NCBI GenBank assembly: GCA_900128395.1
Contig: LT649390.1
Location: forward strand, 1-29,328
Direction of reading: 5' to 3'
DNA: 29,328 nt
Source of the DNA: Stramenopiles sp. TOSAG23-2
Lineage: Eukaryota; Sar
Shown here: positions 18,668-28,419 of the stretch, one piece after another
Numbering within the stretch: the stretch's first letter is position 1
How the letters are laid out: each line of letters opens with the position of its first letter
Notes under the pieces: model-generated
What the model saw: only the letters and a program-made list of their open reading frames with translations
Databases searched by the model: none
Told to the model about the DNA's origin: nothing
Translations under genes and position numbers: made by a program

Positions 18668-19009
18668 AAAAGAAAGTTTTGAGATTGTATAATTTTGTTT
18701 ATTTTTTTATATAACGCGCGTATAAAATATGAGATATTAAATATTTTACATAATATGTGATATTCGTATTTGTTTAAACATAAAAGTATAATACATGCAT
18801 ATAATATACACTTTAAAATATATATGTATTTTGATGTGTACAGAGAGAGAAAAATGGTATTATGTGGTATGTGTGTGCGTGCATGTTGATGTACGAACTC
18901 AAAACAATTTTTTCTTGTTTTTAAATAGAGAGAAAAATATTAAAAATATATGATGACATTATCTTTATATACACGGTGTGAAACATAACTCTCTTTTTAA
19001 TTTTATTTA
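18668..19009. other. Convergent 3' spacer
   Basis: These 342 bp lie between the FAD monooxygenase (+) and channel (-) 3' ends. The spacer is AT-rich with short GT- and GA-rich patches (18836-18885). No coding frame or repeat of note is seen. Confidence 0.5.
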
Positions 19010-21139
19010 CTACTCGCTGCTTCTTTGAAGAGTTTCGATGGTTCTCTTCTGTTGCTGCAACATAAAAAACATTGTTGACAAAATAGCATCGTCTGAGCTG
19101 CCGTGACTCAAAAGTGAATGAAGTTGCACATCGTATAATTTCTTACTGTCCACTTCAATCTTTTTCTCATTAGTATCTGGTTCTTCCATATTTGTATTAT
19201 TGACGTCATCATTATTTACAACATTTCCTTCTAGTAAGGATAGCATTCTAGATAATTTCGTATTTCGTGTAATCATATACCATTTATCAAATGCTATCTC
19301 ATTAGCTGTTTCGTGGTATTCGCTTAAAAAATCTTCATTGCGAGACAATTCCAAAAATTTTGGTGATCGTAATAAGGCTTTCCACAATGCTTTAATTATC
19401 CGCTTTTTGACTTTAGCTTCATATTCAGGATACATGGTTAATACTTCTTGAAAATCTCGACTTTTCAAAGAAAACGTTTGACAATAATTTATCGTTTCGA
19501 CTGTCATAATGCGTTCCCCTTCAAACATTAAACTTCGATATCCAAACACATCTCCATCATGTAGCTTTGTGTAAACTGTGACAACTTCTTCCGCATCAGT
19601 TTTTTCATAATAAGCACGCGCATCGCCGTTAAGCAATAAATACATCCCATCGCCATGTGCATGTTGCCTATAAATAATTTCATGCGGGCAAAAGGGTTGA
19701 GGAATTAAGCGTATACAAACAGCACCCAGAACATCATTGGATGCATTTTCAAAATATGATATATTCTTCAATATTTCACCGTATGAACTATACATTATTT
19801 TTTCTTTCATGGTGTCACTTAACTGTTCTAAAACGTAATCTTTGTTATTGTAAACTTTGGGATGTTCAAATCTATAATATGTTTGTTTTCGAGCCAACTC
19901 TCTTAAATGAACTGGCACAGATTCTAAGTCCATGAAATCATTCAATTGATCCATGTAATTTTGAAAAGTAAAATCACGTGCTTGCAAACCATCAATTATA
20001 ATACAAAAGTTACCGACTACGTAAGCAAATACAAATGTAGCGAAAAGCATCACCATCGTGAAGAAGATTTTTTCCCCAAAATTCGAAGCGATGACATCAC
20101 CATACCCAGTCGTAGTTAAAGTTGTCATCGCCCAATAAATACCAGTCACGTAAATTTCTTTAATATCGGCATGTCTTAACGGATTGCCATAGCTATCTAG
20201 TTGATGGTCTAACCACGATTCTGACGTATCATCCCCTAAAAGGGTTACCATGTACAGCGCACATGATAATATATGTGTCAAGAAAATAATTAGAAAAATA
20301 AACTTAAAAACTCGTAGCAAGCCATAACGATACATAGTCCCTAAATTCCTTTCAACCCGCACAAAGATTTTGACCATTTTTAAGACTTTCGATAACTTCA
20401 ATAATCGTACAATTTTTATAACTCGCGGAACACGAGTAACGCTACTATTACTATTACCACTAAATAGTTCAAACGGTATAATAGATAATAGATCTATCCA
20501 AAACCAGCCTGGACCGTGGCGAAACGTGCCTAAATATCTCACCATCGCTTCCCCCTGGCTAAACCGTAAACGCCCGTCCTGGTCCGATCTCCAAGCGGTA
20601 CGAACTGTTATAAACATATCAGCTATAAATATGAAATCAATCAAACGATCTAAAACAAAATATGGCAGCCATCCTTCAACATTTGACCATGTCATGAACT
20701 CCGAGAAATATGAGATTTGAAGAGGTGTAAAAATACTGACCCAAATTAACGTTAGGGACATAACAATATCCCACTTCCATCTCATAGGACTTTCTGGCGT
20801 TAACAAGAAATAAGGATAGTCAGTAGAAATGCCTGAAGTATCCTGTTGATGTGAATAATTCTTTTCCTTAGCAGTCGCAAATCCAAGCGCTTTAAATGGG
20901 TTGTCCGTATCATTTGTGGCAGAATGTAGAATATCAAATCTATTATTTGTATTTACTGCAAAGCTTCTTTTGCTTGATGTTCTTTTATAACGTTTCCTTT
21001 TGTTCGTAGGCGACTTCTTTTCTACATCATTTCCTACTTGCATTGGATTCTTTGTTGGCATATGAAGTTCTTTAGTTGGCATATGAAGTTCTTTAGAAGG
21101 AACTCCTTTGTTTCGGTTACGCATCATAACAGCCTTCAT
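19010..21139 (-). CDS. Voltage-gated potassium channel, EAG/HCN-like, with degenerate cyclic-nucleotide-binding domain
   Basis: The 709-residue protein has six membrane segments: S1 about 123-143, S2 159-179, S3 211-227, S4 236-261, and S5/S6 flanking the pore. S4 carries a positive residue at every third position (R236, R239, K242, R245, K248, K251, K254, K257), a strong voltage sensor. The filter TTGYGD at 343-348 predicts K+ selectivity. A C-linker is followed by a CNBD fold at about 463-575. In the phosphate-binding cassette the usual FGE-(I/L)-(A/C)-L reads FGYRSLM (532-538), so the ribose-contacting Glu is absent, though Arg543 (ERIMTVE) remains. The domain may not bind cyclic nucleotides, as in KCNH channels. 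There is no PAS domain; the N-terminus is basic and holds a 7-residue tandem repeat. The stop is TAG. Confidence 0.93.
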   Translation of the reverse strand: MKAVMMRNRNKGVPSKELHMPTKELHMPTKNPMQVGNDVEKKSPTNKRKRYKRTSSKRSFAVNTNNRFDILHSATNDTDNPFKALGFATAKEKNYSHQQDTSGISTDYPYFLLTPESPMRWKWDIVMSLTLIWVSIFTPLQISYFSEFMTWSNVEGWLPYFVLDRLIDFIFIADMFITVRTAWRSDQDGRLRFSQGEAMVRYLGTFRHGPGWFWIDLLSIIPFELFSGNSNSSVTRVPRVIKIVRLLKLSKVLKMVKIFVRVERNLGTMYRYGLLRVFKFIFLIIFLTHILSCALYMVTLLGDDTSESWLDHQLDSYGNPLRHADIKEIYVTGIYWAMTTLTTTGYGDVIASNFGEKIFFTMVMLFATFVFAYVVGNFCIIIDGLQARDFTFQNYMDQLNDFMDLESVPVHLRELARKQTYYRFEHPKVYNNKDYVLEQLSDTMKEKIMYSSYGEILKNISYFENASNDVLGAVCIRLIPQPFCPHEIIYRQHAHGDGMYLLLNGDARAYYEKTDAEEVVTVYTKLHDGDVFGYRSLMFEGERIMTVETINYCQTFSLKSRDFQEVLTMYPEYEAKVKKRIIKALWKALLRSPKFLELSRNEDFLSEYHETANEIAFDKWYMITRNTKLSRMLSLLEGNVVNNDDVNNTNMEEPDTNEKKIEVDSKKLYDVQLHSLLSHGSSDDAILSTMFFMLQQQKRTIETLQRSSE
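21055..21096 (-). repeat. 21-bp perfect tandem repeat in channel N-terminus
   Basis: TTGGCATATGAAGTTCTTTAG occurs at 21055-21075 and again at 21076-21096. On the coding strand it encodes two copies of KELHMPT (residues 16-29). Perfect DNA identity indicates a recent in-frame duplication in the cytosolic N-terminal tail. Confidence 0.92.
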
Positions 21140-21381
21140 GCTTATCTATTATACTCTATATTTATGACTTTACACAAATACGCGAATATATGTAAGAAAA
21201 ATATGTTTGTTTTCTCTTATACTATGTATGTATACGTTGTAATAAATGTTAATATTAATATAGTGTTTATATGTTTATTCATTGTTATATATTTAGACTT
21301 TTGCCATATATTATATATATATTATTAAAGTGCTATATACTTCTGTAGTATAATATGTGCCAATGTCTTACAAGGGACGGA

Positions 21382-21409
21382 CTATACAACGACGACTATA
21401 CAACGACGA
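21382..21409. repeat. 14-bp tandem repeat, CTATACAACGACGA x2
   Basis: Two perfect copies lie back to back, followed by a partial third (CTATGCAA). This is a small minisatellite in the promoter spacer of the channel gene. Confidence 0.85.
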
Positions 21410-21770
21410 CTATGCAAAAAAATAAAAAAAAATTAAGAAGTTCAACAAAAATCCGTATATTGATAATCTGTGGTGATTTTTGTATGTTTAAATACCAGGT
21501 ATAGGCTTATATAACTTTCCTATTGTACAATGTAAATGTAAAAAGAACATCCAAAAACGCCGTATCCAATTAATAGAATTTTTGGATATTTGGCAGATTA
21601 TGATTCTTCTTAAACTTGAACACTATTATTGGATTATTGGTATTAAAATACAATATTATAGTATACAATGTGTATTATAATGTGTATAGGATAAGTGGAA
21701 AACCAGGATAACCGGATAACTCTATACAATAACTCTTCTGAAAGGAGTGGAAAAGGCTGTGGGCACACTT

Positions 21771-21791
21771 TTACTACCACGGTGGTAATAA
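21771..21791. repeat. Inverted repeat TTACTACCAC-G-GTGGTAATAA
   Basis: Ten-base arms around a central G pair at nine of ten positions. The inner TACCAC/GTGGTA is perfect. It could be a protein-binding palindrome or a remnant of an element; its position in a divergent promoter region favours the former only weakly. Confidence 0.35.
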
Positions 21792-22027
21792 CAGTAGTAG
21801 TATATAATAGTAACTATATTAGATAGGCTGGAGCTAATGGGCGACAGCTAGTATTAGCTTTACTCGTATACTAATACGAATTTGTTTTTAAGGTTATTAT
21901 ATATTTATAAAAATAATAATAAAAAATAAATAATTTTAATAAATTTAAATTGATATTTAATTATTTATTGCTTACCAGAGGATTACCTGACAAAAGTTTT
22001 TTTCCCACATCAAAAAAAGCTTATCTA

Positions 22028-22331
22028 TTTTTTGATTTCTCAATATCATACGTATGTAATATAAAAATATTCATCTTCCCTCCTCCCCCCCCCCTGTCTT
22101 GTTTTCTTAAGAATTAAATACATTTTCATGAATCGTATTTTTCGTCATTATATAAAACGTCATGTAAGAAAATATTCTTTTTTTTGATTTCTCAATATCA
22201 TACGTATGTAATATAAAAATATTCATCTTCCCTCCTCCCCCCCCCCTGTCTTGTTTTCTTAAGAATTAAATACATTTTCATGAATCGTATTTTTCGTCAT
22301 TATATAAAACGTCATGTAAGAAAATATTCTT
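22028..22331. repeat. 152-bp tandem duplication spanning promoter, 5' UTR and start codon
   Basis: Copy 1 (22028-22179) and copy 2 (22180-22331) appear identical, including the C10 run and the ATG (22128 and 22280, exactly 152 bp apart). Each copy includes the first 17 codons of the dioxygenase. In copy 1 the frame hits TGA after 19 codons because it runs into the start of copy 2, leaving a truncated decoy reading frame at 22128-22187. The lack of divergence implies a very recent event or an assembly artefact. Confidence 0.92.
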
Positions 22332-23320
22332 CATCGAATAGTTGTAATAATATTAATAATAATCATAAATGCAATAATACTATTAAATATAAACAATATG
22401 GTATTATAACAGCAACGGCAGCGTTTGTATATTCGTCTACATCATCGTTGGAAGATCAAAATAGATATACTATTGGAAATGTTATAAATGAAGATTTAGA
22501 AGATATGTTTCAACATGGATATACACGATTGAAAGGTTTGAAATTAAATAAAAGTAGTACTAAAATTTGCAATAACATTAATTTATTGAAAATAACAAAT
22601 CCTGATGGTAAAAGTATCAGCAAGAACAATGATAATAGTAAAAGCAAAACGGCACCAGTTGAAGTAACAAAAGGTCGATTTCATTTATGGTTAAATACAT
22701 CGTACACTCAATTTTTAACTAGATTAACCAATGAAGGTCACTATAATAAAAATAATAATAAATCTAATGCTTGGAAATATATAATACATGAAATCGATAG
22801 AAAATTAAATTCATTTGTTAAAGAATATTTTCATCATCATGGTTTTGTCAATTCAGATCAATATGTAATGACGCAATTGCAATTGTTAATATCGGATCCA
22901 GCAAGTGAAGATCAGTTTTTTCATGTTGATAATACCGCTTGTGGTTTGACATTTGTAATAGCACTTGATGATATTGAAATGGCAAAAGGTCCAACTGAAT
23001 TATTATATAAAAGTTATTTATTACATAATTCGACAGGACAATTTAATTTTTCAAAAAATATTTTTATCAACAACAAGAAAAAATCAACAAATGATTCATC
23101 AACAAAAATGGTTACATATACACCAATTCACGCAACATTAAAAGAAGGAGAAATATTTGTATTTGATTCAAGAACATTACACCGTGGTCTTGGTAATATA
23201 TCAAAAGAACAACGGCCTGTGATAATTATACGATATGATCATGTTAAATATTTACCACCAGGTTCTGGGATATTATGGACAATGTTTTTAAAACGCTTAG
23301 GAAAATATTTACGAACATAA
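22280..23320 (+). CDS. PhyH-type Fe(II)/2-oxoglutarate dioxygenase, probably mitochondrial
   Basis: The phytanoyl-CoA dioxygenase superfamily hydroxylates a substrate using 2-oxoglutarate, O2 and Fe(II). The protein has 346 residues. Seen: the facial triad candidates His215-x-Asp217 (FFHVDN) and His301 (TLHRG), Arg312 eleven residues later for 2-oxoglutarate, the LDDIEMAKGPTELL segment between them that parallels the 'GPL.. PGSH' region, and KEGEIFVFDSRTLHRGLGN at about 287-305. The N-terminus (MNRIFRHYIKRHVRKYSSS) is basic, Ser-rich and acid-free, a good mitochondrial presequence. An Asn/Lys-rich low-complexity insert lies at 253-275. The substrate is unknown. The start is duplicated upstream (22128), but only the ATG at 22280 reads into the full frame. 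The stop is TAA. Confidence 0.82.
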   Translation: MNRIFRHYIKRHVRKYSSSNSCNNINNNHKCNNTIKYKQYGIITATAAFVYSSTSSLEDQNRYTIGNVINEDLEDMFQHGYTRLKGLKLNKSSTKICNNINLLKITNPDGKSISKNNDNSKSKTAPVEVTKGRFHLWLNTSYTQFLTRLTNEGHYNKNNNKSNAWKYIIHEIDRKLNSFVKEYFHHHGFVNSDQYVMTQLQLLISDPASEDQFFHVDNTACGLTFVIALDDIEMAKGPTELLYKSYLLHNSTGQFNFSKNIFINNKKKSTNDSSTKMVTYTPIHATLKEGEIFVFDSRTLHRGLGNISKEQRPVIIIRYDHVKYLPPGSGILWTMFLKRLGKYLRT

Positions 23321-23729
23321 AATGTCAAAGATGTGTGTGGGAATAAGTTTTGTCCTAAACACAGCAAATGTGTTTTTAATGTTTTCCTTTAACATACGAA
23401 ATTCTTTTAAAAAATTGTATATATATATATTATAGAAGTTTTCTTTGTAAAATTATTTAATCGAACGCGCAGAAAAAAGTTTTTTTTCTCTTTTTCTAGA
23501 TAGAAAAGCTTTTCTTTCCAGCTTTATTTATATTTAATAAAAATTAGAAAAAAAAATAAAAACGGCAAAAATGATGGATGTATCTTAATGCTATTTCCAT
23601 ATTATTGGAAAAGTCAGCTCTGGCAAAGTGTTGTGTTTTCTTCCCTCCGAGATGACTATTCTGACTAAATATAATTAGAAGTCGTAAATCAAAAAATCAA
23701 AATAATAATAGAAAATAGAGAATACATAT
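23321..23729. other. Intergenic spacer
   Basis: These 409 bp separate two same-strand genes. There are poly-T and poly-A blocks at about 23476-23560 with AAAAGCTTTT palindromes, and a GC-richer patch at about 23610-23660 that may lie in the next promoter. No coding or RNA feature is seen. Confidence 0.5.
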
Positions 23730-24512
23730 ATGCACATCAACAAAGGAGATAATAAGATTACTAACAAAACGATGAAAAAAACAACAACGATGAGCACGAC
23801 AACAACAACGAAAATGCAAAATAAACGCAAAAGAAATGATACGACGCCAAGTCTTGAAGATAAAATGTCGCATCATCTTGATGATACACCAAATACGAAG
23901 AAAAAAACATTTTCAATTCAAAAAAAACAAGAAGATAATAGTGCTGATGATGTGAAACCAGTGAAAAAAAAATTAAAGTTCTTTGATTTTGAACGTAATG
24001 TAGATGCAAGCAAACCGCTCGGTACTATGAGCAATCCTGTATTTTTCTCATCAAGTGGTAAACCTTTCGATACGTATACTAATGTTACAATGAATGATTT
24101 CGTTGAAGATGGATTGTCACAAGTCGATTTTCTTAATGTTGTTTCAAATAATAATAATAATAATAATGATATTAATAATTCGACGTTGTCTTCAGAATTT
24201 CAAATTGAACCTGAACTTGCTGATATTAATGAAAAACTTATTGTTGGCGAACCTGAAAATAATGAAAAAGATATTGAAGTATCGGAAGTTAATGTTGATA
24301 TTGGTATCGATGACGTTGATGATGTCAAGAAAATTAGTCCGACAAACGTTGCTCATGATTTTGGGTTCTGTACTTGGGCAGATGAAAAAAGACATGACGA
24401 TTCTATTAGAGATTTATCAGTTGCAGAAGATTTATTGAATACACATTTTAATAATGCGAAAGGTGATGCACATTACAATAAACAAACCTACTATGACGAA
24501 CATTTGTTGTAG
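23730..24512 (+). CDS. Hypothetical charged low-complexity protein, possibly nuclear
   Basis: This 260-residue protein is not recognised. The first 30 residues are Lys/Thr-rich (a TTTTTK run), followed by a KRKR cluster at 33-36 that could be a nuclear localisation signal. A less repetitive block at about 76-130 (KKKLKFFDFERNVDASKP, then NPVFFSSSGKPFDTYTN) and a C-terminal block at 213-260 (FGFCTWADEKRHDDSIRDL) look like short conserved motifs. Between them lie an Asn run and an acidic Val/Asp/Ile stretch. It has no signal peptide or membrane helix. The frame is uninterrupted and its codon use resembles its neighbours, which supports a real gene. Methionine 15 is an alternative start. The stop is TAG. 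Confidence 0.62.
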   Translation: MHINKGDNKITNKTMKKTTTMSTTTTTKMQNKRKRNDTTPSLEDKMSHHLDDTPNTKKKTFSIQKKQEDNSADDVKPVKKKLKFFDFERNVDASKPLGTMSNPVFFSSSGKPFDTYTNVTMNDFVEDGLSQVDFLNVVSNNNNNNNDINNSTLSSEFQIEPELADINEKLIVGEPENNEKDIEVSEVNVDIGIDDVDDVKKISPTNVAHDFGFCTWADEKRHDDSIRDLSVAEDLLNTHFNNAKGDAHYNKQTYYDEHLL

Positions 24513-24764
24513 AAGGTGAAATTCAACAGTAAACACACATTCTAAAATATGATATACGTCTAGAGAGTATTGTATATATTATATATATATATATTAGTTA
24601 TAAAAAAAAGAAATGTAAAACATTTTTCAATGTAAACAAAAACACAAAGAGAGATATAAAGGTAATGAAAAACAAAATTTAAAAAAAAAGACACAAACAA
24701 AATGAAAAAATACACGGGAGTGTACGACGTACGTAAAAAAAATAAAAAAACTCTCACACACTTT

Positions 24765-27566
24765 TTATTTCTTTTTCATGTCTCTACTATTAGTATTATT
24801 GCTGCTACTATTATTAATAAACGTTAACGTAGGATCGCGCTCTTCCAATTTTCTCAAAATATTTTCCCCTATACTATCCCTATTTTGGTACACTTCATGT
24901 TTCAACCGTTTACTTGAATTAATCAAATCAATGCATGTATGAAATAATGATTTTGGTCTGGATGTACCTGTCAATAAAATAGTAGAAGCATTACCACATG
25001 CTACATCAAGTCCTTTCATGTTGTTAGTACGTGTAAATTCTAGCAATTTGGGATGGTAACAATCATTGAAATCTCGTCCATGACCAAGTTGTCCAGAATC
25101 GCCACTTCCCATGGTGTATATATCGCCATTCGTACATAATATTGCTGTATGTTCCCCACCACAAGATATCGATGCAACCTGTTTGCCACTTAAACTTTCT
25201 ATTTTTCTAAATTCAGGACAAAATTCATGTCCTCTTTCATTTATAGGAAAATTTTGTGGATCCCCAAGTCCTAGCTGCCCTTTCACATGTCGGCCACAAA
25301 TATATACCGCACCATCTTTTGTAACAACTGCACTATGTCCCCAGCCCGCGACAACTTTTGTAATTTCTAAACCTTTTAAGCTCCGGACGAGTGAAGGTAT
25401 AGGGGAGTATGATGCACCCTCGGCATTAATACGACCTACACGGCTACTACGGCGAACGGATCTTCGAGAAGAAGAAACTCTCCTTACTGTATGATCATTC
25501 TGATTATCATTATTATCGTTAGTATCATCATTACGTGTAATAGATACTCGATAATCATCTTCAACATTATTATTGCGAGTTTCACTATTATCATTATCTC
25601 CTTGCTCTTCTTCTTCTTCTTGTGCGTCATCATCGTTGCCATTTCCTTCCATCTCTTCTACTTTACCACCACCACCTTCTTCCTCTTCACCATTACCATC
25701 GATATCATTGCCAAAATCCTCCTCTTCGTCGTCTTCATCGTACATTACCAATGGCCTTCCAAGTTGACCTACTCGATTATGACCCCAAGTATATACAGAA
25801 CCATCTTTACAAAGTGCAATAGTATGGTATCCACCAGGACCAACACCAACTTGTATGACTTTTTTTCCATGAAATTTTTGTATACGTTTTGGATATAATA
25901 CGTCTTGAGTTGTATTATGACCGGCATATTCAAACTTCCCAAAACTATATATCCAACCTTTTTTTGTTACGACACATGTATGGACGGATCCAGCAGAAAC
26001 TTGCGTTATATGTACATTAGCAAGCCTTGGCACTTTTCTTGGTATATAATCATCTTTACTTGAACCATTCCCTAATCTCCCATTCAATCCAGTGCCAAAT
26101 GTATACAATTCACCACTGGCAGATACACACGCACTAAATGCAAAACCACATGCTACTTGTATCATTTTTGTTTTAGCAAGTGAATCAATAAGTTTAGGTT
26201 TTTTTAACGTAGCAGTATTCCCGTGACCTAAACGCCCATATGAGCCTAATCCCCACGTAAATATTTGCCATTCTGATGTTAATACAGCTGCATGTTGCCC
26301 ACCACAGCAGATTTGTTTGACTTCGATTTGTGAAAATGGCGTGACTTTTAAATTAAACATAAATGACGTATTAATGGATGCAATACCATTATTGTTCTTG
26401 TAATCATTTCCAGACGGATCTCGCATTGAGTTACTATTGTAGATATTATTATTATTATTATTATTACTATTGCCACGTGGAGAATCATCTGTGTTGTTAT
26501 TATTATTATTATTACTTCTTCTTTCAGATTCATCAACAATTGTTCCTAATATATATACACTCGTTCTTGGAGCTGTTATTTGTTGATAATTCGCAAAAAG
26601 TGCATTTCCAGATATACTAGGTCCAGAAAAAATATTTAGCGTTGATGCATTTAATGTATCCTTATCGTCGCCATGCAACCGGTTGCCTTGACGATCAACA
26701 TAATTGTCATCACCGTCATCACTGGATAAATGGTCATTATTGTCATCATCATCTTCCTCCTCCTCCTCTCGATTACTTCTTAAAACAAAATTATCATATT
26801 CTGAAAAAATTGAATTACTATTTTGACGTCGCATAAAATTTGTAGCTTCATATGTTTGCAAATTTTTACTCTCAATTTTTTTTAATACGTTCCAAAATTT
26901 TTGCATATTTTCATTCGTTTGCTTTCCATATTCCAGTTCAAATGCATCTTTAAAATTTTCCATTCGTACATATGTTACATTAAAACCAAAATATTTAGTG
27001 AAAAACAACTCTGTTAAAATATTATCTATTGTCACAGAACTGGAAAATGGTAATTCCATAGATGGTTCGTTATGTTCATCGCCCATAATATTTAATCCTC
27101 TCAATAGTCGTTCCTCTAAATTACATAAATCGCTTAGATAATATGTTTCCAAAAATTGTCCATAATAGTTATTTTTTCGATGAACATAATCAAATGAAAG
27201 GGAAAGTAATGCTTTCAATACTGGTATTAATTTGACAATTATCATTTTTACTGGTTTAACTTTTCTTCGTATAATTTTTGCTTGATTGCATTCAGCCAAG
27301 CGCTCCAGAATCAAAGCATTTGCCAATGCAATTCGTGCTAACGCTGAGTTATTTCTTCTTCGTAATAATTTCTGTAATTGAACATTAATTTTTGATGATA
27401 GTCGTATTGCATTTTGTAACATAAATATAAACGATTGAATATTATTCGAGTTGGATGAGGATATGACGTTTTTTTGGATATTACCATCGGAAGAATTTGA
27501 TGTTGGACGAGGATTATATGTATCAAAAGATAAATCCATAGTAGTTTCTTCCGTCGTCGCATCCAT
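24765..27566 (-). CDS. RCC1-repeat beta-propeller protein with N-terminal helical region and acidic insert
   Basis: The protein has 933 residues. Residues about 414-863 contain RCC1 repeats with their signature (GGQHAAVLTSEWQIFTWG, GxxGRLGHG, GWGHSAVVTKDGAVYICG, GGEHTAILCTNGDIYTMGSG), at least six blades' worth. RCC1-like propellers act as guanine-nucleotide exchange factors (RCC1 for Ran) or as protein-interaction modules (HERC, plant UVR8). This one has no HECT, FYVE or BTB domain, so its partner is unknown. The propeller is interrupted at about 608-692 by a roughly 85-residue Asp/Glu/Asn/Gly insert. The N-terminal 250 residues are helical and unrecognised, and the linker has Asn runs (about 352-372) and an acidic patch (268-283). 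It is unlikely to be the canonical Ran exchange factor. The start ATG is at 27564-27566 and the stop is TAA. Confidence 0.88.
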   Translation of the reverse strand: MDATTEETTMDLSFDTYNPRPTSNSSDGNIQKNVISSSNSNNIQSFIFMLQNAIRLSSKINVQLQKLLRRRNNSALARIALANALILERLAECNQAKIIRRKVKPVKMIIVKLIPVLKALLSLSFDYVHRKNNYYGQFLETYYLSDLCNLEERLLRGLNIMGDEHNEPSMELPFSSSVTIDNILTELFFTKYFGFNVTYVRMENFKDAFELEYGKQTNENMQKFWNVLKKIESKNLQTYEATNFMRRQNSNSIFSEYDNFVLRSNREEEEEDDDDNNDHLSSDDGDDNYVDRQGNRLHGDDKDTLNASTLNIFSGPSISGNALFANYQQITAPRTSVYILGTIVDESERRSNNNNNNNTDDSPRGNSNNNNNNNIYNSNSMRDPSGNDYKNNNGIASINTSFMFNLKVTPFSQIEVKQICCGGQHAAVLTSEWQIFTWGLGSYGRLGHGNTATLKKPKLIDSLAKTKMIQVACGFAFSACVSASGELYTFGTGLNGRLGNGSSKDDYIPRKVPRLANVHITQVSAGSVHTCVVTKKGWIYSFGKFEYAGHNTTQDVLYPKRIQKFHGKKVIQVGVGPGGYHTIALCKDGSVYTWGHNRVGQLGRPLVMYDEDDEEEDFGNDIDGNGEEEEGGGGKVEEMEGNGNDDDAQEEEEEQGDNDNSETRNNNVEDDYRVSITRNDDTNDNNDNQNDHTVRRVSSSRRSVRRSSRVGRINAEGASYSPIPSLVRSLKGLEITKVVAGWGHSAVVTKDGAVYICGRHVKGQLGLGDPQNFPINERGHEFCPEFRKIESLSGKQVASISCGGEHTAILCTNGDIYTMGSGDSGQLGHGRDFNDCYHPKLLEFTRTNNMKGLDVACGNASTILLTGTSRPKSLFHTCIDLINSSKRLKHEVYQNRDSIGENILRKLEERDPTLTFINNSSSNNTNSRDMKKK

Positions 27567-28070
27567 GATACGGTTAAAAATGTCCTATACTATACTTTTT
27601 CTCTGTTATTAAGATAATAATGAAGAAGCAATGGTTACGATAATGTATCAAAAGTAAGATGTTTATTATAGATAGTCGTCATGCCATATATATCCCCCTT
27701 CCATCACTTTTAATATAATAATATCTATATTTCTATTTTTAACTATATACTTCGTGTTACATGTATGTATTATGATGTGAAAAAAAAAATGTAATAGTAG
27801 TAAGTCGTCATGCCATATATATCCCCCTTCCATCACTTTTAATATAATAATATCTATTTTTAACTATATACACTTCTTCGTGTTACATGTATGGTCTATG
27901 ATGTGTAAAAAAAAATGTAATAGTAGTATATGTACCTGGTAGACTACTAATAGAAGTAGCTCTAATAATAATCAGGGGAATAGTAAATAAAAGAGTGAAT
28001 CGCATAGTGCTGTGTTAATGTTATTTTCTAAAAGCTAATGTTATGTTGATGTTAATCAGGATTTTGCTTC
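27567..28070. other. Spacer upstream of the RCC1 gene
   Basis: This is the 5' flank of the RCC1 gene (-), dominated by the 129-bp duplication at 27674-27929. No coding frame is seen. Confidence 0.5.
27674..27929. repeat. Diverged tandem duplication, period about 129 bp
   Basis: Copy 1 is at 27674-27802 and copy 2 at 27803-27929. Both begin AGTCGTCATGCCATATATAT and end in a poly(A) tract, then ATGTAATAGTAGTA. Differences are a 7-bp TATATTTC-type deletion in copy 2, an added ACTTC before CTTCGTGTTAC, and a few substitutions. It is therefore older than the 152-bp duplication near 22 kb. It lies 110 bp upstream of the RCC1 start codon, probably within its promoter. Confidence 0.88.
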
Positions 28071-28419
28071 ATGCTTTTCAGTAGCCCATTGCAATACCAC
28101 CATAGCAATACTCTAATGGTGATATCATTGTTCTTCAGCTGCTTTGTGTTCTATATAAGTATAAAATATAAATTCATATCATATGAAAGTGTACTGTGGA
28201 AGTGCAGATGCACAACCTTGCACCCCTTTTCCACAATCATAAGATATAAATTATATTTTATACTTTCTATGTTGAGGGTACTTATTTTTACTCCTGTTAA
28301 CTTTCACAGAATCTGCTTTACCCAAATTGTTTTTGAAGTCTTCTTGTTATTTAATTTATACCTATCTTCAAAAGGTACCTATATCCATGGTATAACATCT
28401 TTTTCCTTTCATCTAATTT

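Larger units (their letters stand above)
21140..22279. other. Divergent spacer of about 1.1 kb
   Basis: This is the promoter region for the channel (-) and the dioxygenase (+). It contains a 14-bp tandem repeat (21382-21409), a 10-bp inverted repeat at 21771-21791, a hairpin-forming patch near 21835-21860, and the first copy of the 152-bp duplication. The rest is AT-rich with no credible coding frame. Confidence 0.55.

Noticed and set aside
22128-22187. Alternative start for the PhyH-like gene in duplication copy 1
   Set aside because: The frame terminates at TGA after 19 codons, so it cannot make the enzyme.
24192-24395. Minus-strand frame within the hypothetical protein gene
   Set aside because: It is a short shadow rich in Phe/Ile/Asn, opposite a longer frame with more protein-like content.
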